A stretch of 21,145 nt of DNA from Plantago elongata (taxonomy: Eukaryota > Streptophyta > Magnoliopsida > Lamiales > Plantaginaceae). This document shows positions 1 to 10,510 of this stretch, in pieces. Position 1 is the first letter of the stretch; each line of letters opens with the position of its first letter. Below the pieces are notes generated by a model. That model had not been told where the DNA came from, did no database searches, and saw only the letters and a list, made by a program, of their open reading frames with translations. Where the stretch lies: the NCBI GenBank assembly GCA_036897095.1, contig JAYMSP010003090.1, positions 1-21,145 on the forward strand. The letters are read 5' to 3'. A program made the position numbers and the translations under genes.

Positions 1-980
1 GGGGGTATAACTTCTGGACAAGTAGCCATTGTGAGGTATACAAAAAATACCTAGCCATTGTGTAGTATATAGAATGGACGTGTCTCACTCTATGGTATAC
101 TTGAAAATATTTTTCCTAAAATTACCCCAAAGCAAACATGATTAATATGGAGTTTTGATGAATGAATTCCCGAAAAGTTAGACGCACTTTGTTGGTGTGT
201 ATAGAGTTCACAGCCCTTTAAACTCTCCGAAACATAATTTGAAACTTTTTGACATTACATTTACTATCTCTTAAATTGTGCCATGTCCCTGCCGCACATT
301 GCCTGCGAGTAAACATTATCCTTTGTGGATTTTGGATTGATCCTCTGATATCATTTGGACACAAGGCTAGTTATGATCAAACTCTGCGATTGATATTTAG
401 CACGGCAGTACAACAGATGTACTTCTCAAGAATTTTATTCACATTCGTGTGAACGAGATACTTCCCAATAAGTCACTTAATTTAAATTTATTATCGATCC
501 AGTATGCCTAACTCTTAAGTTCTTATATGTGAAATTAATGGTACATCATTTGGTATGGTTATTGTTTTTTTTTTCAATCCATTTAAACTTTCTAAAACCG
601 CTACAAACAATCAATGGGAAGAGGATCTAAGTTAGTCAGCAATTGCATGTAGATGCATTAAAGAAGTGGAAGCACAAAATTCTTAAGTACAACATATATA
701 TATAATCGTGGAAATAGTAGGTTATATAATGCAATTGGTAGTTAGTAAAGTAACCCAATTTTTCAACAAAAAGTACTTGGCGAACATGGTTAGGAGAATT
801 ATTCTAAACTAATCACTATATGTATAATGAGGTCTCTATTTTATGTGTTTAAGTCGTTTTAAACAGTAATTTTACCAACGATTATTGTATTCAAAAAATT
901 ATTAGGTAATTAAGTGTGAATGTAAAAAACAAATCACTCGACGAAAATATCTAGTGGTCGTATAGAATTGAAGTTGAATC
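1..980. other. AT-rich intergenic sequence, no gene seen
   Basis: No coding stretch has recognisable homology. Near the start, TAGCCATTGTG recurs about 30 bp apart (22-33 and 52-62), next to three GTATAC/GTATAT words, suggesting a small decayed tandem duplication. The one longer feature is the repeat at 159-260. A short reading at 249-452 shows no domain. Confidence 0.6.
159..260 (+). repeat. Diverged dispersed repeat, copy 1
   Basis: It aligns with 6420-6520 in the same orientation. Shared blocks in order are TGAAT-TC-GAAAGTTA, GTTGGTRTG, TAGAGTTC, CCCTTTAAAC, AATTTGAAA/ACTTGAAA and GAYATTACAT. Similarity fades beyond these limits on both sides. The family is unknown; it is probably an old retroelement piece. 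Confidence 0.6.
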
Positions 981-1690
981 CGTTTGAATGAATGAATAGT
1001 GATCAAATTATATTAAAATTGTTAAAATTAATGTTTGGTATAGAATTGTAATTACATAGGGTATTGTAGGTTTGTTATATAGGTTGTGTAAGAGATAAAT
1101 GATTGGTGTAAGTATGATGTGATTGGTATTGAGATTTAATAAAATATGTATGAATATTAGATTGGTTAATTATTGATATTTAAGGTTGTTAAAAATTATA
1201 TCATTAGTATAATTATGCAATAAGTTGTTTGGTAGTATTTGTATATAGAATAATGTTTTTATATATTAAAATGAGATAAAATTATATTCCAGAAAATCGA
1301 AGCAAATATTAGTGAATGGAATCGTAAGTAAATGAATAATGTATTCGAGCACGATTGTGAAAACATGGTATGGCATGTTAGCATTTATATTATTTGGATA
1401 TACGATAAAATAACGACACGCATATTAAAAATATGATGACTAATTTCAAATGTTCGAAACAAATAATGCAAATATGAATTTATACAGAGCTAAAATCACA
1501 TGTAATCCGAAAACATTAAGCAAATACCACAACACACAACAACCGAAATTAAGAATTCAATGTTAAACATACAACACATGTGAAAATGCACACACGATAA
1601 TCGTCATAGTTCATCCCATAACAAAGAAATGACCACTAGTCATTTTTCACCATGCCATACCATGCAAGCTTGAACTCAACTGTAGCTAGG
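981..1690. other. Very AT-rich spacer with one inverted-repeat end-like motif
   Basis: TTTGAATGAAT (983-993), CAAATTA (1004-1010) and ATGTTTGGTAT (1031-1041) occur here and recur as reverse complements at 2488-2522. The rest is AT-rich and full of TTGGTAT/GATTGGT words, typical of decayed MITEs. No gene is seen. Confidence 0.45.
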
Positions 1691-1890
1691 AGTGAGCATA
1701 AACAGAATCGGACCGAAATATCGGCCCTAACCGGATCAAAAATTGTAGTATATGGGGCCGGCCCTAAACCGACTAGGTCCGGTCCTCGATATTCATATTT
1801 GCATTTCTCGATCCTCGACCCGGTTCGGGCCAAATACCAAAAAACCGCATGTCGGACCAACCGGACCAAGGTTTTGTACAAAACCCAATA
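1690..1890. repeat. CCGG-rich degenerate simple repeat, possibly a hAT-type end
   Basis: The segment opens TAGGAGTGAGCATAAACAG and continues with many diverged copies of GACCG, CCGGNCC and CGGTTCGGGCC. This layout, a short TAGGNGTGA end followed by a degenerate CCG/CGG run, resembles the left end of the better-kept MITE at 5256-5806. No matching right end or 8-bp target duplication was found, so it is probably truncated. Readings on both strands here are by-products of the repeat. Confidence 0.45.
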
Positions 1891-1999
1891 ATATACCGAA
1901 TTACCAGTAAGTACTCCATTAGTCCATTTACAGTCATTTCATCTCCTGTACATTTCGAGATCCATTTCATCTCCGTCCATCGATCTGTCCACTTCATAT

Positions 2000-2310
2000 C
2001 TTGTCTCGACCACCCACCCATCGACCACCACTTTCGGCTCGCCTCCTCAATTCGACGGCCGACGCAGCTCCTCGCCTCCTCAGTCCTCAATTCGACCACC
2101 GCCATGTCCACCGCTCTCACCACCATACCCACCGCCTCCCCCTCCATACCTCCCACCACCACCACCGTTATACCCGCCACCGCCACACCCACCACCTCCG
2201 CCACCAGATCCGCGAGTAGACCACCGTCTTCTTCCCCAAATCCTCAGTTCTCCCACTTCCTTCTCCATCCGCACCACCGCCATCCCGCCGCCAGCTGACG
2301 AGAACATTCG
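2000..2310 (-). pseudogene. Gly-rich (minus) / Pro-rich (plus) low-complexity fragment
   Basis: On the minus strand this reads as an open frame (2080-2307) rich in GGGGGGYGG and GGGRYGGGG, with RGSGGGGGG at its start, like the C-terminal tail of glycine-rich RNA-binding proteins. No RRM domain precedes it. On the plus strand the same DNA reads as PPPPPP/PPYPP-type proline-rich sequence. A 12-bp word, CTCAATTCGACS, is duplicated at about 2046 and 2085. It may be a captured gene fragment or chance GC-rich low complexity; the strand is undecided. Confidence 0.3.
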
Positions 2311-2339
2311 CGAAGAAGCAGATGAACCGTCTCGAAGTA

Positions 2340-3335
2340 AGTTGCAGTCTGCAGTCTTGATTTTATTTCTTTTGCAGTCTTATTGATTTCTTCTGCTTAT
2401 TTGATTTGGATTGGATGAATAGTATCCTATATAGTAGGCAAAATGAATGAACAGTACCAACATGTAAATTTTGATCATTTCAATCTCATACCAAACATAA
2501 TTTGGAGAGAAATTCATTCAAATGCCCATTTCAATCACATGTCACTCAGTCTCCTATACTTCAAACTTTAAAGTGTTTAGTTAGATTAGTTGCAAGGATA
2601 ACAGTGAGAGGTAAAAGACAAAGTTACATTCATCCTTCTCAGTAATCTCCTAATGATATTCTTATTTAACAAATTTAACTTGCACTTGGTACGTCACACA
2701 ACAAATTCACTCGATATGAACTTGGGAAATGAAGTGTGGGGTGAGTGGGTATGAGCTATATGAATTATCGAAAATGGTCTAATTAGGTGTATTGTACTAG
2801 AGCAATGAAGTTGTGAATTGCTACTTGGTGCATTATGTTTCTTTCTTCCCAAATAATGAAATGGATATATATGATACATAGTAAATGGAAGCAGGTCAAT
2901 CAAATGAATGTATGTGCACATGATCTCCACCCAATACACATGTTTTTGTGCTCATTATCATCCCCACCCACAAAACTAGTCGAAGAAGAAATGCATTTGG
3001 GATAAAATGTCAAAGAGAGTAAACTAAACAAAATTCACCAAAAGAATAAAAGTAAGTTAGATAGTCGTAATGGACACACATTGATGCATGGCCGTTGGTA
3101 ATGCTACTGACCAAAGTTGACCTAAATTTACAAGGCTACGACCAAACCATGAAAATGTCCCAACGAGTCAGTTTTACAATGATTGATAATTATGTTCTTT
3201 CTAAGGGTTTATTGGATATTCGTGGTATAAACTTGGCGCACTTACACCACAACTCGTAAAACCCTTTTGCTCATGTAGTTGTAGCCTGTACAAAATTTAG
3301 AATATTCAGTCTCCTTAGGTTTTCATGATTGACCC
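2340..3335. other. Intergenic sequence, no gene seen
   Basis: No recognisable coding stretch, RNA gene or tandem array. A TGGTATGAGATTG-type motif lies reversed at 2481-2498 and pairs with 983-1041. A minus-strand reading at 2694-2939 has no domain. The remainder is ordinary AT-rich spacer. Confidence 0.5.
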
Positions 3336-3563
3336 ATGTTCTGCTATATTTTGATATCAAGCCATCATCTTAAAACCCGTTCAAATTTGCTAGCAGATTC
3401 GCTGGCTAAACTTTATTTACATAGTACTCATAGGGATGGGTTCTTGGATCTTATTCCGTCGAATTTGAAGGCACTTTTGGCCTCGAATAATGTCAAAGGG
3501 CTCTTTAATCATTTCATTACAAAAAAAGGGATTAAAACCTATTTTGCTTTCGACAAGTGTTAA
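3336..3563 (+). pseudogene. Possible retroelement RNase H tail
   Basis: A 75-codon reading contains RSNLLADSLAKL, which fits the C-terminal end of RNase H domains in plant LINE-type retroelements (R-x-x-N-x-x-A-D-x-L-A-K). The catalytic residues expected earlier in the domain are not seen upstream. Residues after the motif match nothing I know. It is probably an old fragment; chance similarity is possible. Confidence 0.3.
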
Positions 3564-3790
3564 ATTGGACTCCTCTGTAACAATGAAGTGCCGACCGAAC
3601 CTATTTTATAACTCATTAAATATGAAATTGGTTTAGGTAATCAATTAGTGAAATAGTTAGACATCGACATATGTATTACTGAGTAAGATTTAAAGAAAAT
3701 TGATTTACTGAATTATCATGAGAAGTACTATTTTTTTCTCTTGTTCAAAATAAGGATACATTTGATTTTTTGTGATTTTTTGAATCATTT
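3564..3790. other. AT-rich spacer
   Basis: No gene, RNA or repeat structure is seen. T-runs near 3730 and 3765 precede the tandem duplication that follows. Confidence 0.5.
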
Positions 3791-3870
3791 TGTCCACAAA
3801 ATACTATTACTATAGAAGAACGGATATTTAAATCCACAAAATACTATTACTATACAAGAACGAATATTTA
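3791..3870 (+). repeat. 40-bp tandem duplication
   Basis: Two head-to-tail copies (3791-3830, 3831-3870) share TCCACAAAATACTATTACTA and AAGAACGRATATTTA. They differ at only about four positions, so the duplication is fairly recent compared with nearby sequence. Confidence 0.9.
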
Positions 3871-4199
3871 ACAAAATTAGTTTATGAAAGTAAACATCAT
3901 GAACTTTTGGAATATGATTTGTAAAGAAGATGTATCTAATTTATAGTTAAAGTTGATTTTAAATAGAATTTTAAACCTAAAATGTAAATCTTTTAGGAAT
4001 TACAGTATTAGTAGTGTTTATTTTGGGCCACAAGGAATGACAAATTGAAAGTACTAGTGAGTTGGGAGTAATTAATTAGTTGTAACAAGACCCCATATTG
4101 TTAAAGGTTATCATTGTTCTTGGTAACCTCTAATTGTTTACAAAGTTTAGGTTATCATTAGATATAGAAAAATTCTGCTTCTTGTTTTAGGGTTGGTGG

Positions 4200-4420
4200 A
4201 ATTTTATTCAGTAACTGTAAAATTTTATATACTGTCTGTGAATTTTTATTCAGGGTTTGTAGGTTTTACATGGAATTTTATTTTACCTATAAAATTTTAT
4301 GTATTATATGTGAATTTTCATTTAGATCTGTAGCTTTTTACGTTGTCTGTAAATTTTTATTTAGGGTATGTGAATTTTACGTCGTATGTAGATTTTTATT
4401 TAAGGTCTGTAGATTTTAAT
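4200..4420 (+). repeat. Degenerate AT-rich tandem array, ~39-bp unit
   Basis: About five or six diverged units follow the pattern TTTTACGTYGTMTGTA then GATTTTTATTTARGGTMTGT. A plus-strand reading from 4343 repeats VNFYLGYVNF / VDFYLRSVDF with a 13-residue period, which is the array translated and not a gene. The last units (about 4335-4415) are the best kept. Confidence 0.7.
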
Positions 4421-5247
4421 ATAAAAAGAAAAAGTGAAATTTTCATATCTAATGAAAAAATCAATCTTTCTCTAAATTATTTTCTCACTATTACATGGCA
4501 CGTGTATATTTTTTGTTTAAGAAAACATAAATTCAATAGGAAAAAGAGAAAAGACAAGTATATAATAACTTTGATGAATATAAGTAATCAAAAGTGGAGT
4601 ATTGAGTCTTGAAGCCGCTTTTCAAACTTGATGTTGTATCCATCCATGGTGGGTACTGAAGTTCAACTACAGTGATAGATGGGATGATGATATTTTTCAT
4701 CTCAGTCCCACTCTAAAAGCATACACCATTCGCCGCTTACACTGAATCACTCTTCTTTTTCCAAGAATATTTCCTTTCTTTGATTTGATTTCCGTATTTG
4801 TTTTATGTGGTTACGTAAACACTATAGGCACTATCATCGTTATTTTGTTACTGTTGCAAAGAAAGGTGAATCAGCAAGTCTGAATTCAATAGTTTCGAAC
4901 TGTTCCCATGTAGGTTGAGGTTTAAATCTTTGGGTTGCATGCGCGGTTACTCACAGACTTATCTCCTTGTGATACGTTTCATTATGTCAACACATATATT
5001 TTCACTCGTGTGTGTATTGTATCAAATTGATCATAACTATAAAGGATAATCATGTATGTTCCAAAATTCCAATCCTAAAAGATAAAGGTTGTCAATATGT
5101 GTATGTTCCAAAACCTCACTCCCTTCCGTTCAAATATATCTAAAACTTTGGAGTGTTACATATCTACCAACTAGTATTAAATTGATCTGAGTGACGTTCT
5201 CGCCCCACTTTGTCCACACCAGCCCTCCACCTCTTTCTGGGTTTTTG
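4421..5247. other. Intergenic sequence, no gene seen
   Basis: Mixed AT-rich sequence without recognisable coding content. TATGTTCCAAAA occurs twice (about 5053 and 5103), about 50 bp apart. No terminal repeats were found. Confidence 0.5.
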
Positions 5248-5255
5248 ATTCATTC
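5248..5255. repeat. Left 8-bp target site duplication (ATTCATTC)
   Basis: It directly abuts the hAT-type left end and is identical to 5807-5814, marking the insertion borders exactly. Confidence 0.9.
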
Positions 5256-5806
5256 TAGAGGTGATTATAAATTTTGAAATTCGAAAACCTGATAAAAAAT
5301 CCGACAATCCGATCCGTTCCGATCCAATTCAATCCGGTGTGTTCGGATCGCATTACGGATTAGCATATTTGAGATCCGAAGATTTTCGGATTAATCCAAT
5401 TCGATCCATCGGATTTTCGGATAATCCGATTTTAATCCGAAATATTTAAAAAAAGAAAATACCCCTTTTCCAAATGCAAAAATGTTGTTTGAAATAGCAA
5501 CTTATATCCAAACCTAGTAACAAAAACCCAAAATAAATCTTCAGCAACCATTCATCCTTATTCATTTCCTTCATTTCTATTTTTTTGGAAGTTTTGGGAA
5601 CGTTGAGGAAGAAAGGATAATTCATTTTTATCATTTTTTTATATTTTCGGATTAATCCGGAAAAATTCGATCCGAGCCGGATTAATCCGAATCGGATCCG
5701 AACCATTCGAATCGGATTAAAAATTGATCCCAAGGTGCTCCGAAACTTCGGATTAATCCGAACTTCGGATCGGATTGGATCAGATTAATCCGAACGATCA
5801 CCCCTA
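5256..5806. mobile_element. hAT-type MITE, 551 bp, with 8-bp target duplication
   Basis: The ends are TAGAGGTGAT on the left and, read inward from the right, TAGGGGTGAT: a 10-bp terminal inverted repeat with one mismatch. Identical 8-bp flanks ATTCATTC lie at 5248-5255 and 5807-5814. An 8-bp duplication with YAGNG ends is the hAT signature. The interior has many copies of the perfect palindrome TCGGATTAATCCGA and variants in both halves, around a non-repetitive middle (about 5445-5640) of unknown origin. No transposase is encoded; readings on either strand are repeat by-products. Confidence 0.9.
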
Positions 5807-5814
5807 ATTCATTC
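5807..5814. repeat. Right 8-bp target site duplication (ATTCATTC)
   Basis: Identical to 5248-5255 and directly abutting the right inverted repeat CACCCCTA. Confidence 0.9.
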
Positions 5815-6419
5815 AACTATGATTCAATTTGAAACACCCCGACATTTTAAAAACATTCATTTGATGATGAATCATAATCATATGAGTAAATACATAACCC
5901 ATTGTTTTTTGCTAAATTATTACCACTTTGTTTGGCATGTCACGTACTTGAATATTGTCTGGAACTTCATAATTCTGAATTGACTTGGGTTTCTCCAACA
6001 CGGGCCTGCTCAGATAAGTAACTCTTTTGGATTGGACTACTTAGTTATTCGGCCTGCTAGAATTATAATTGATGGGCCTGGTCCGGCCTGGTCATGCATG
6101 AGAAAGAAATTGTACTTTTGAATATGAGCTTATAGCTGGGGCCCATTAGTCATTGCTGAAAACGCTAAAGCTGAGTGTATCATCAGACAATTAAAGACAA
6201 ATTCTATTTTCGGTCCCCAACTGACTTTTAGCAAACACACTAATCAGTCAAGATCCGATCATGTGGACTTACACAATAACTTTGTGTAGCTCTCCGAGTG
6301 ATATGATGGCTACACTGTACTAACACAAGTTCTTTTCATACACTTTGTCCTTACTCGTGCGCGAACATGGAGACTTCCTTCCAACGTGGCGATAGCATGC
6401 TTAACTCTGAAGTTCTCAT
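5815..6419. other. Intergenic sequence, no gene seen
   Basis: Contains three GGCCTG words between about 6000 and 6095 (GGGCCTG and CCGGCCTGGTC), of no recognised origin. The 6250-6420 part is less AT-rich and adjoins the dispersed repeat at 6420; it may belong to the same unknown element. Confidence 0.45.
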
Positions 6420-6520
6420 ATATGAATTTCGGAAAGTTAAGATGTACCTGGTTGGTATGAGTAGAGTTCTCAATCCCTTTAAACACTTTAAACTTGACTT
6501 GAAATTCTGAGATATTACAT
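6420..6520 (+). repeat. Diverged dispersed repeat, copy 2
   Basis: Partner of 159-260. On the minus strand this copy lies in an open reading of 72 codons (6310-6528) that I do not recognise; the same reading is not kept in copy 1, so I do not call it a gene. Divergence is high enough to suggest an old pair. Confidence 0.6.
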
Positions 6521-7326
6521 AAATTCAATAATCAAAATTATACATTAAAAAGTTCTCAGTTTAAACCGTAAAAAATCAATTGGCAATCAAAGTTATACAT
6601 AATATTTACAAAGATGTAAGAAATGCTCGTTTGTTAAAGAATTTGTACACAAATAGAACCCTCCATATTAGAAGTTATTAAGCTACAAATATTACATTGG
6701 ACTATGCTCTTTTTGCCACTCTGAATCTGATCTCTAGCAACAGTCCCATTCCCATGCACCTAAGTCAACGTCCAATTGAGGTTGGAAGTTTCATGTAAGG
6801 TGGTCTTAAATCTTACTAATTTCTAATTTCCATTTATACTACTAATTTTGACAATCCCTCATATATTGTGTAGTGTCTGGTCTGGTAAACCATTTGGTAC
6901 TGAATTAAATAATGTCATCATGGCCAAACTTTCTCCCGGTTAATTTCCAATTCCATGATGTGGTTTAAGTTAGTGCATCATGGTGTCTCTTCTTCTTGCT
7001 CAATTATATACTTTTTATGACAATTTGGGTCAAAAAGTGTACCGATCTTGATTGACTACGAATCGGGAAATCGACTAGTGCTGTTTGCCACTCATAAACA
7101 AACTAGAAAACTAGAAAACTAGAAAATGAAACTTCTAAGAGGATCAGATCAGAACAATGATAAACGTGTAAGTTTATGATTTCATGACAAACATGAGTTA
7201 ATCATCAATCTTACCGCATGTGTAATTGATCAGATGTTACAATGATATTCGGGTTAATGAATATGAATTACAAGTACAACGCATGTTTTTAGAAGATGTT
7301 ACATACGGGGTGTTAATAATTAAAAT
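6521..7326. other. Intergenic sequence, no gene seen
   Basis: No coding content. A small 8-bp tandem repeat, AACTAGAA x3, lies at 7101-7124. Otherwise it is AT-rich spacer. Confidence 0.5.
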
Positions 7327-7416
7327 CAGTTTTACAGTTTGTTAAGTGTAAAAAAGATTTGATAATATAGCTGCTCATATTTTACGCTAATTGTATAAGA
7401 TATATATATACAAGTA
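7327..7416 (+). repeat. Copy A of the dispersed ~88-bp repeat
   Basis: The partner of 11366-11451, about 4 kb upstream and outside the gene. It is slightly longer because of an extended TA run before ACAAGTA. The two copies are roughly 80-85% alike by eye. The family is not recognised. Confidence 0.75.
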
Positions 7417-8956
7417 AAAAGATTGCATGTAAATTTAGGTGATGTTAAACAGAAACTATATAAAAACATGATGTTAATTTCCTATCACTGATATATATGA
7501 CATTTTATGAAAAAATTTATTAGAAATTAATTTTGTTTATTACTATATGTTACTACTATTTTAGTTTTATTGTTAAATGTTAACACGTATAGTATAGCAG
7601 ATGCAAAAGTGATAGGATCATAGAATGGAATGCAGCCCTACCACAAGGAGTTGAAGAAAAGAGATTCTAAAAAATGCTGATACTTTTTATTTTATTTTTA
7701 GCAAAGCCTTCATTAATTTGATCATATTTGATATTTCTACTAATATTTGTTTTAAAACATGGTACACTGGACTGGATCAAATGCACATGTTAGAATAATA
7801 ACAATTAAAAGTAATTAAGTACTAAAACATGCTCGTTTGGGCAACAATTATACTTGGTGTAAGTTGACTCCTAGATATCTTCCACCTTGGAAGAATGTTT
7901 AGTGTCTGCTAATTAATAAGTTGGTAATATATATTAAGCTTTTGAGAACCAAACGTGCTAATTAATTAATTAATTAAGCAAATCTGATCATATTGCAACT
8001 ATTAGTACAACACATTTATCCAACTCACTGATGAATATGATGCTAAAATCCATATGGGAATATCTCGTGGTTGTTCGAAATCGTATTGAGCCGTTCAATT
8101 GTCCTTTTCCTACGATGAGTAAGAAATGGTACGTGATCAGGGGCTTAGTTACATCATTTTGGCCGGCTTGCTTTCCGACTAGTCGGTATTTGTGATTCAA
8201 CGACCTTAATAGTGAATTATCGAATGTGCAACTGAATACGAATAAGCCTTTTAGAATATTTATAAATGAATCTAGAGGACATATTTCATGGGACCATGTG
8301 TTCCTAGCTAGCCATGTCCTTTGTAGTCCAATTCACTGGCGTTGTCTCACTTTAGGACTAGCCTCCTCAAGGGAGGGCTCCCCTCGAGCGGTTATGTTGT
8401 CAAAGCTGATCTTATGAATGTGGTATCTCCTCGAGCGAGAGCAACACTCTCTCGCTAAATTGATTTTTGTGTGGTGACAATATCATTTAATAAGTTAGTA
8501 GGAGTGTTAATTTCACGATAATATGACGTAGAGAATAAGGTTGTACATGTCTTCCCGTAATATTTTTAGAACTATTATCAACGAATCAGATAATCAAGTA
8601 ATACCTCAGTACTTGGATAGATCAAGGGAGGATGTCTATGGTATTGTATAATGTTTTGCAATATTAAAGTTGGAAGGTCCAATTTACATATTGTACTGCC
8701 ATATGGTATTATTTCGGAAAATTTTTTTTAAAAATAAAATATTATAATTACAATATTCAATCGTACAAGTATGAGTAGTTCTATAATTATCATTTCAACA
8801 ATTTTCTATACATATGATAAATTATCTATTTCAGGGAATCAAACATGTAACCTTTCGGGTACATGATGTCTTAACTTGGCACTTGACTACAAACAATTTA
8901 GCTATATGGTAAATTATTAAATATTTAAAATTTTAACAAACTCTATTATGACTCTG
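7417..8956. other. Intergenic sequence, no gene seen
   Basis: AT-rich with ATTAATTAATTAATTAA near 7960. A less AT-rich island lies at about 8040-8460, with readings on both strands (7988-8200 minus, 8226-8417 plus) that match no family I know. Within it, AGCGAGAG (8434-8441) and CTCTCGCT (8449-8456) form a perfect 8-bp hairpin with a 7-nt loop. Confidence 0.5.
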
Positions 8957-9355
8957 TTTACCACTAGTTTTTCAGCTCCATAAGTTTTTTTGATAAAAAA
9001 CTCGTTACGTGAACGTGCAACTTTTTAAACAAATTAGTTGGAAAACTAGCTAATGAAGAAATTTTATCGAATTTGTTTTAGAGACGTAGTCTTGGTATGG
9101 ATGTTATGTCTCGGATGTTTCTTTTCATTTGTAATATCGATGCGTTAGCACATTTTGTGTTTGTCTTTTGTATTAATAAAATTTTAGCTGATCCAAAAAA
9201 AAAAAAAAGAGAGAGAGAGAAAAGCTAGTTGGTTTGAAAAAAAAAGCTACATGACCAATTATTAGCTACATTTTCAACTAGCAATTAATTCTCCAGCTAC
9301 CAACTAGCTATCCAGTTATCAATTAATTTTTTCAGTTAATTTTACTAAACGAAAC
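8957..9355. mobile_element. AGCTA-rich MITE-like sequence split by a LINE tail
   Basis: Both outer parts are dense in AACTAGCT, TAGTTGG, TTCAGCT and AGCTAC words. The left end CTGTTTACCA and the inverted right end GTTTCGTTTAGTAAA look like decayed TIRs of the common GTTTGGTAAA-type plant MITEs. The middle (about 9060-9208) is the LINE 3' end. The borders are approximate and no target duplication is resolved. Confidence 0.4.
9060..9208 (+). mobile_element. LINE 3' end with poly(A) tail
   Basis: The segment ends TTTGTATTAATAAAATTTTAGCTGATCC followed by 14 A at 9195-9208 and a short GA run to 9220, written here in two parts: TTTGTATTAATAAAA then TTTTAGCTGATCC. An AATAAA-bearing T-rich tail closing in GCTGATCC plus poly(A) is typical of plant L1-type LINEs. 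All coding sequence is absent, so this is a strongly 5'-truncated copy. A target duplication is not clean; TTAGTTGG before and CTAGTTGG after are candidates. Confidence 0.6.
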
Positions 9356-10382
9356 CTATAATCTCTTTTGGCTCCGTCGACTTACCAAACATAAGTTAAT
9401 TGTTTATACGGGTGTTAACAAGTTTACGAATAAAAAGAATAGGGTATATTTAATTTAGGATAAATTTAACCCCAGCGAATTTGTAATTTGGCCATTCATA
9501 TAGAATCTCAATCTAAGCAAGTTTATCGGTGTACTTTTTTGGGTAAAGTACTCATGTTTCTGTGCCCTCCTGTTAATCTAAACAATTTGGATTAATCTTC
9601 TCAACTTTCTTCAGTTCTTCTGGTTTCAGGTTATTACTCTCTGGTTGTCGACATGTCCCTGATCAATTTTTTCCTTTTCAGGAGCATCCTGATCAAGTAA
9701 GTTCATATAAATTGATCATGAGAATTTTCTTTTTGGTCAGTTGGAATTATAATCCGAAATTACGTGTTTCAAAATTTTAAGCTCTAACTTCTAGAAACGC
9801 AGTTATAACTAATTATTAATACATTAATATATAATAATTAATCTTTTAAAAAGTGATAAATATATCGCATTACTTATTACAAGATCATGCAAGTACTATA
9901 CAAAGTGAATAACATTCTTCTGATTGCGATTTTTAAAAAGATAATGACTCAACTTATTGTCACATGTCCGTATCGTGCATATTTGATTAACATGCAACTT
10001 ATTTTTATTTAATTTTCCATTTTCATATCTACTTAATTTGACCTTTTCATGATTTCATCTGCTTTTTAATATTTTCCCCTTTTTATTATTACTAAATAAA
10101 AGTACTTAAAACCATGAGTCGAACCTGGACGATATTTGTATAAAATTACATCTGAAAAGTTAAAACAAAATTTCACTCCGTTGGATATGAAAGAATTCCC
10201 CTTTTAAGTTTTAACCTACTAAATTTGCTCGGAAAGAATAATATCAGTCAAATTGCAATTAATGATAGCAATCTTTGTAACCAAACAATGTCATTTTAAT
10301 AAAAAGGGCAAAAATAAATTACTATTCATTAAAATAACCACAATAATTACAATATCTCAGACAAGACTTCGAAATCTTGCAC
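9356..10382. other. Upstream region of the SULTR3 gene
   Basis: AT-rich sequence without recognised genes or transposon ends. It includes T-rich and pyrimidine-rich runs near 9590-9690. A stretch at about 9660-9710 has splice-like flanks (TTTTCAG ... GTAAG) but no coding support. Confidence 0.5.
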
Positions 10383-10389
10383 TATAAAA
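10383..10389 (+). promoter_or_regulatory. TATA box of the SULTR3 gene
   Basis: TATAAAA followed by AGGCGGG lies 122 bp before the start of the ATG, leaving room for a start site near 10410-10420 and a 5' UTR of about 90-100 nt. The UTR is pyrimidine-rich (CTTCTCTTCTTACTTCTT) and contains no ATG. I found no phosphate-starvation P1BS site (GNATATNC) by eye between 10000 and 10500. Confidence 0.7.
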
Positions 10390-10510
10390 AGGCGGGCTTG
10401 CCTCTCTTTACAAACCTGTCCAAAACTGAAACCAACTTCTCTTCTTACTTCTTATCCAGATATCATCGCTGATTGCTCCTTCCTTCCTATTCTGTTCCGA
10501 AATCGCGAAG

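Noticed and set aside
3299..3306. Perfect GAATATTC, a match to the phosphate-response P1BS site
   Set aside because: It is about 7 kb upstream of the TATA box, and such an 8-mer is expected by chance in AT-rich DNA.
4343..4612. 89-codon plus-strand reading
   Set aside because: Its first part is a translated 39-bp tandem array and the rest has no domain.
5446..5733. 95-codon minus-strand reading
   Set aside because: It lies wholly within the hAT-type MITE, and its N-terminal part is translated repeat.
6310..6528. 72-codon minus-strand reading as a gene
   Set aside because: It has no recognised domain, and the related repeat copy at 159-260 does not keep the frame.
8434..8456. Short AGCGAGAG/CTCTCGCT hairpin as a regulatory RNA or terminator
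   Set aside because: An 8-bp stem alone in plant intergenic DNA is weak evidence, and no transcript context is visible.
9660..9710. Possible 5' UTR exon of SULTR3 with splice-like flanks
   Set aside because: The TATA box at 10383 and the ATG-free leader already account for transcription start; the borders are too weak.
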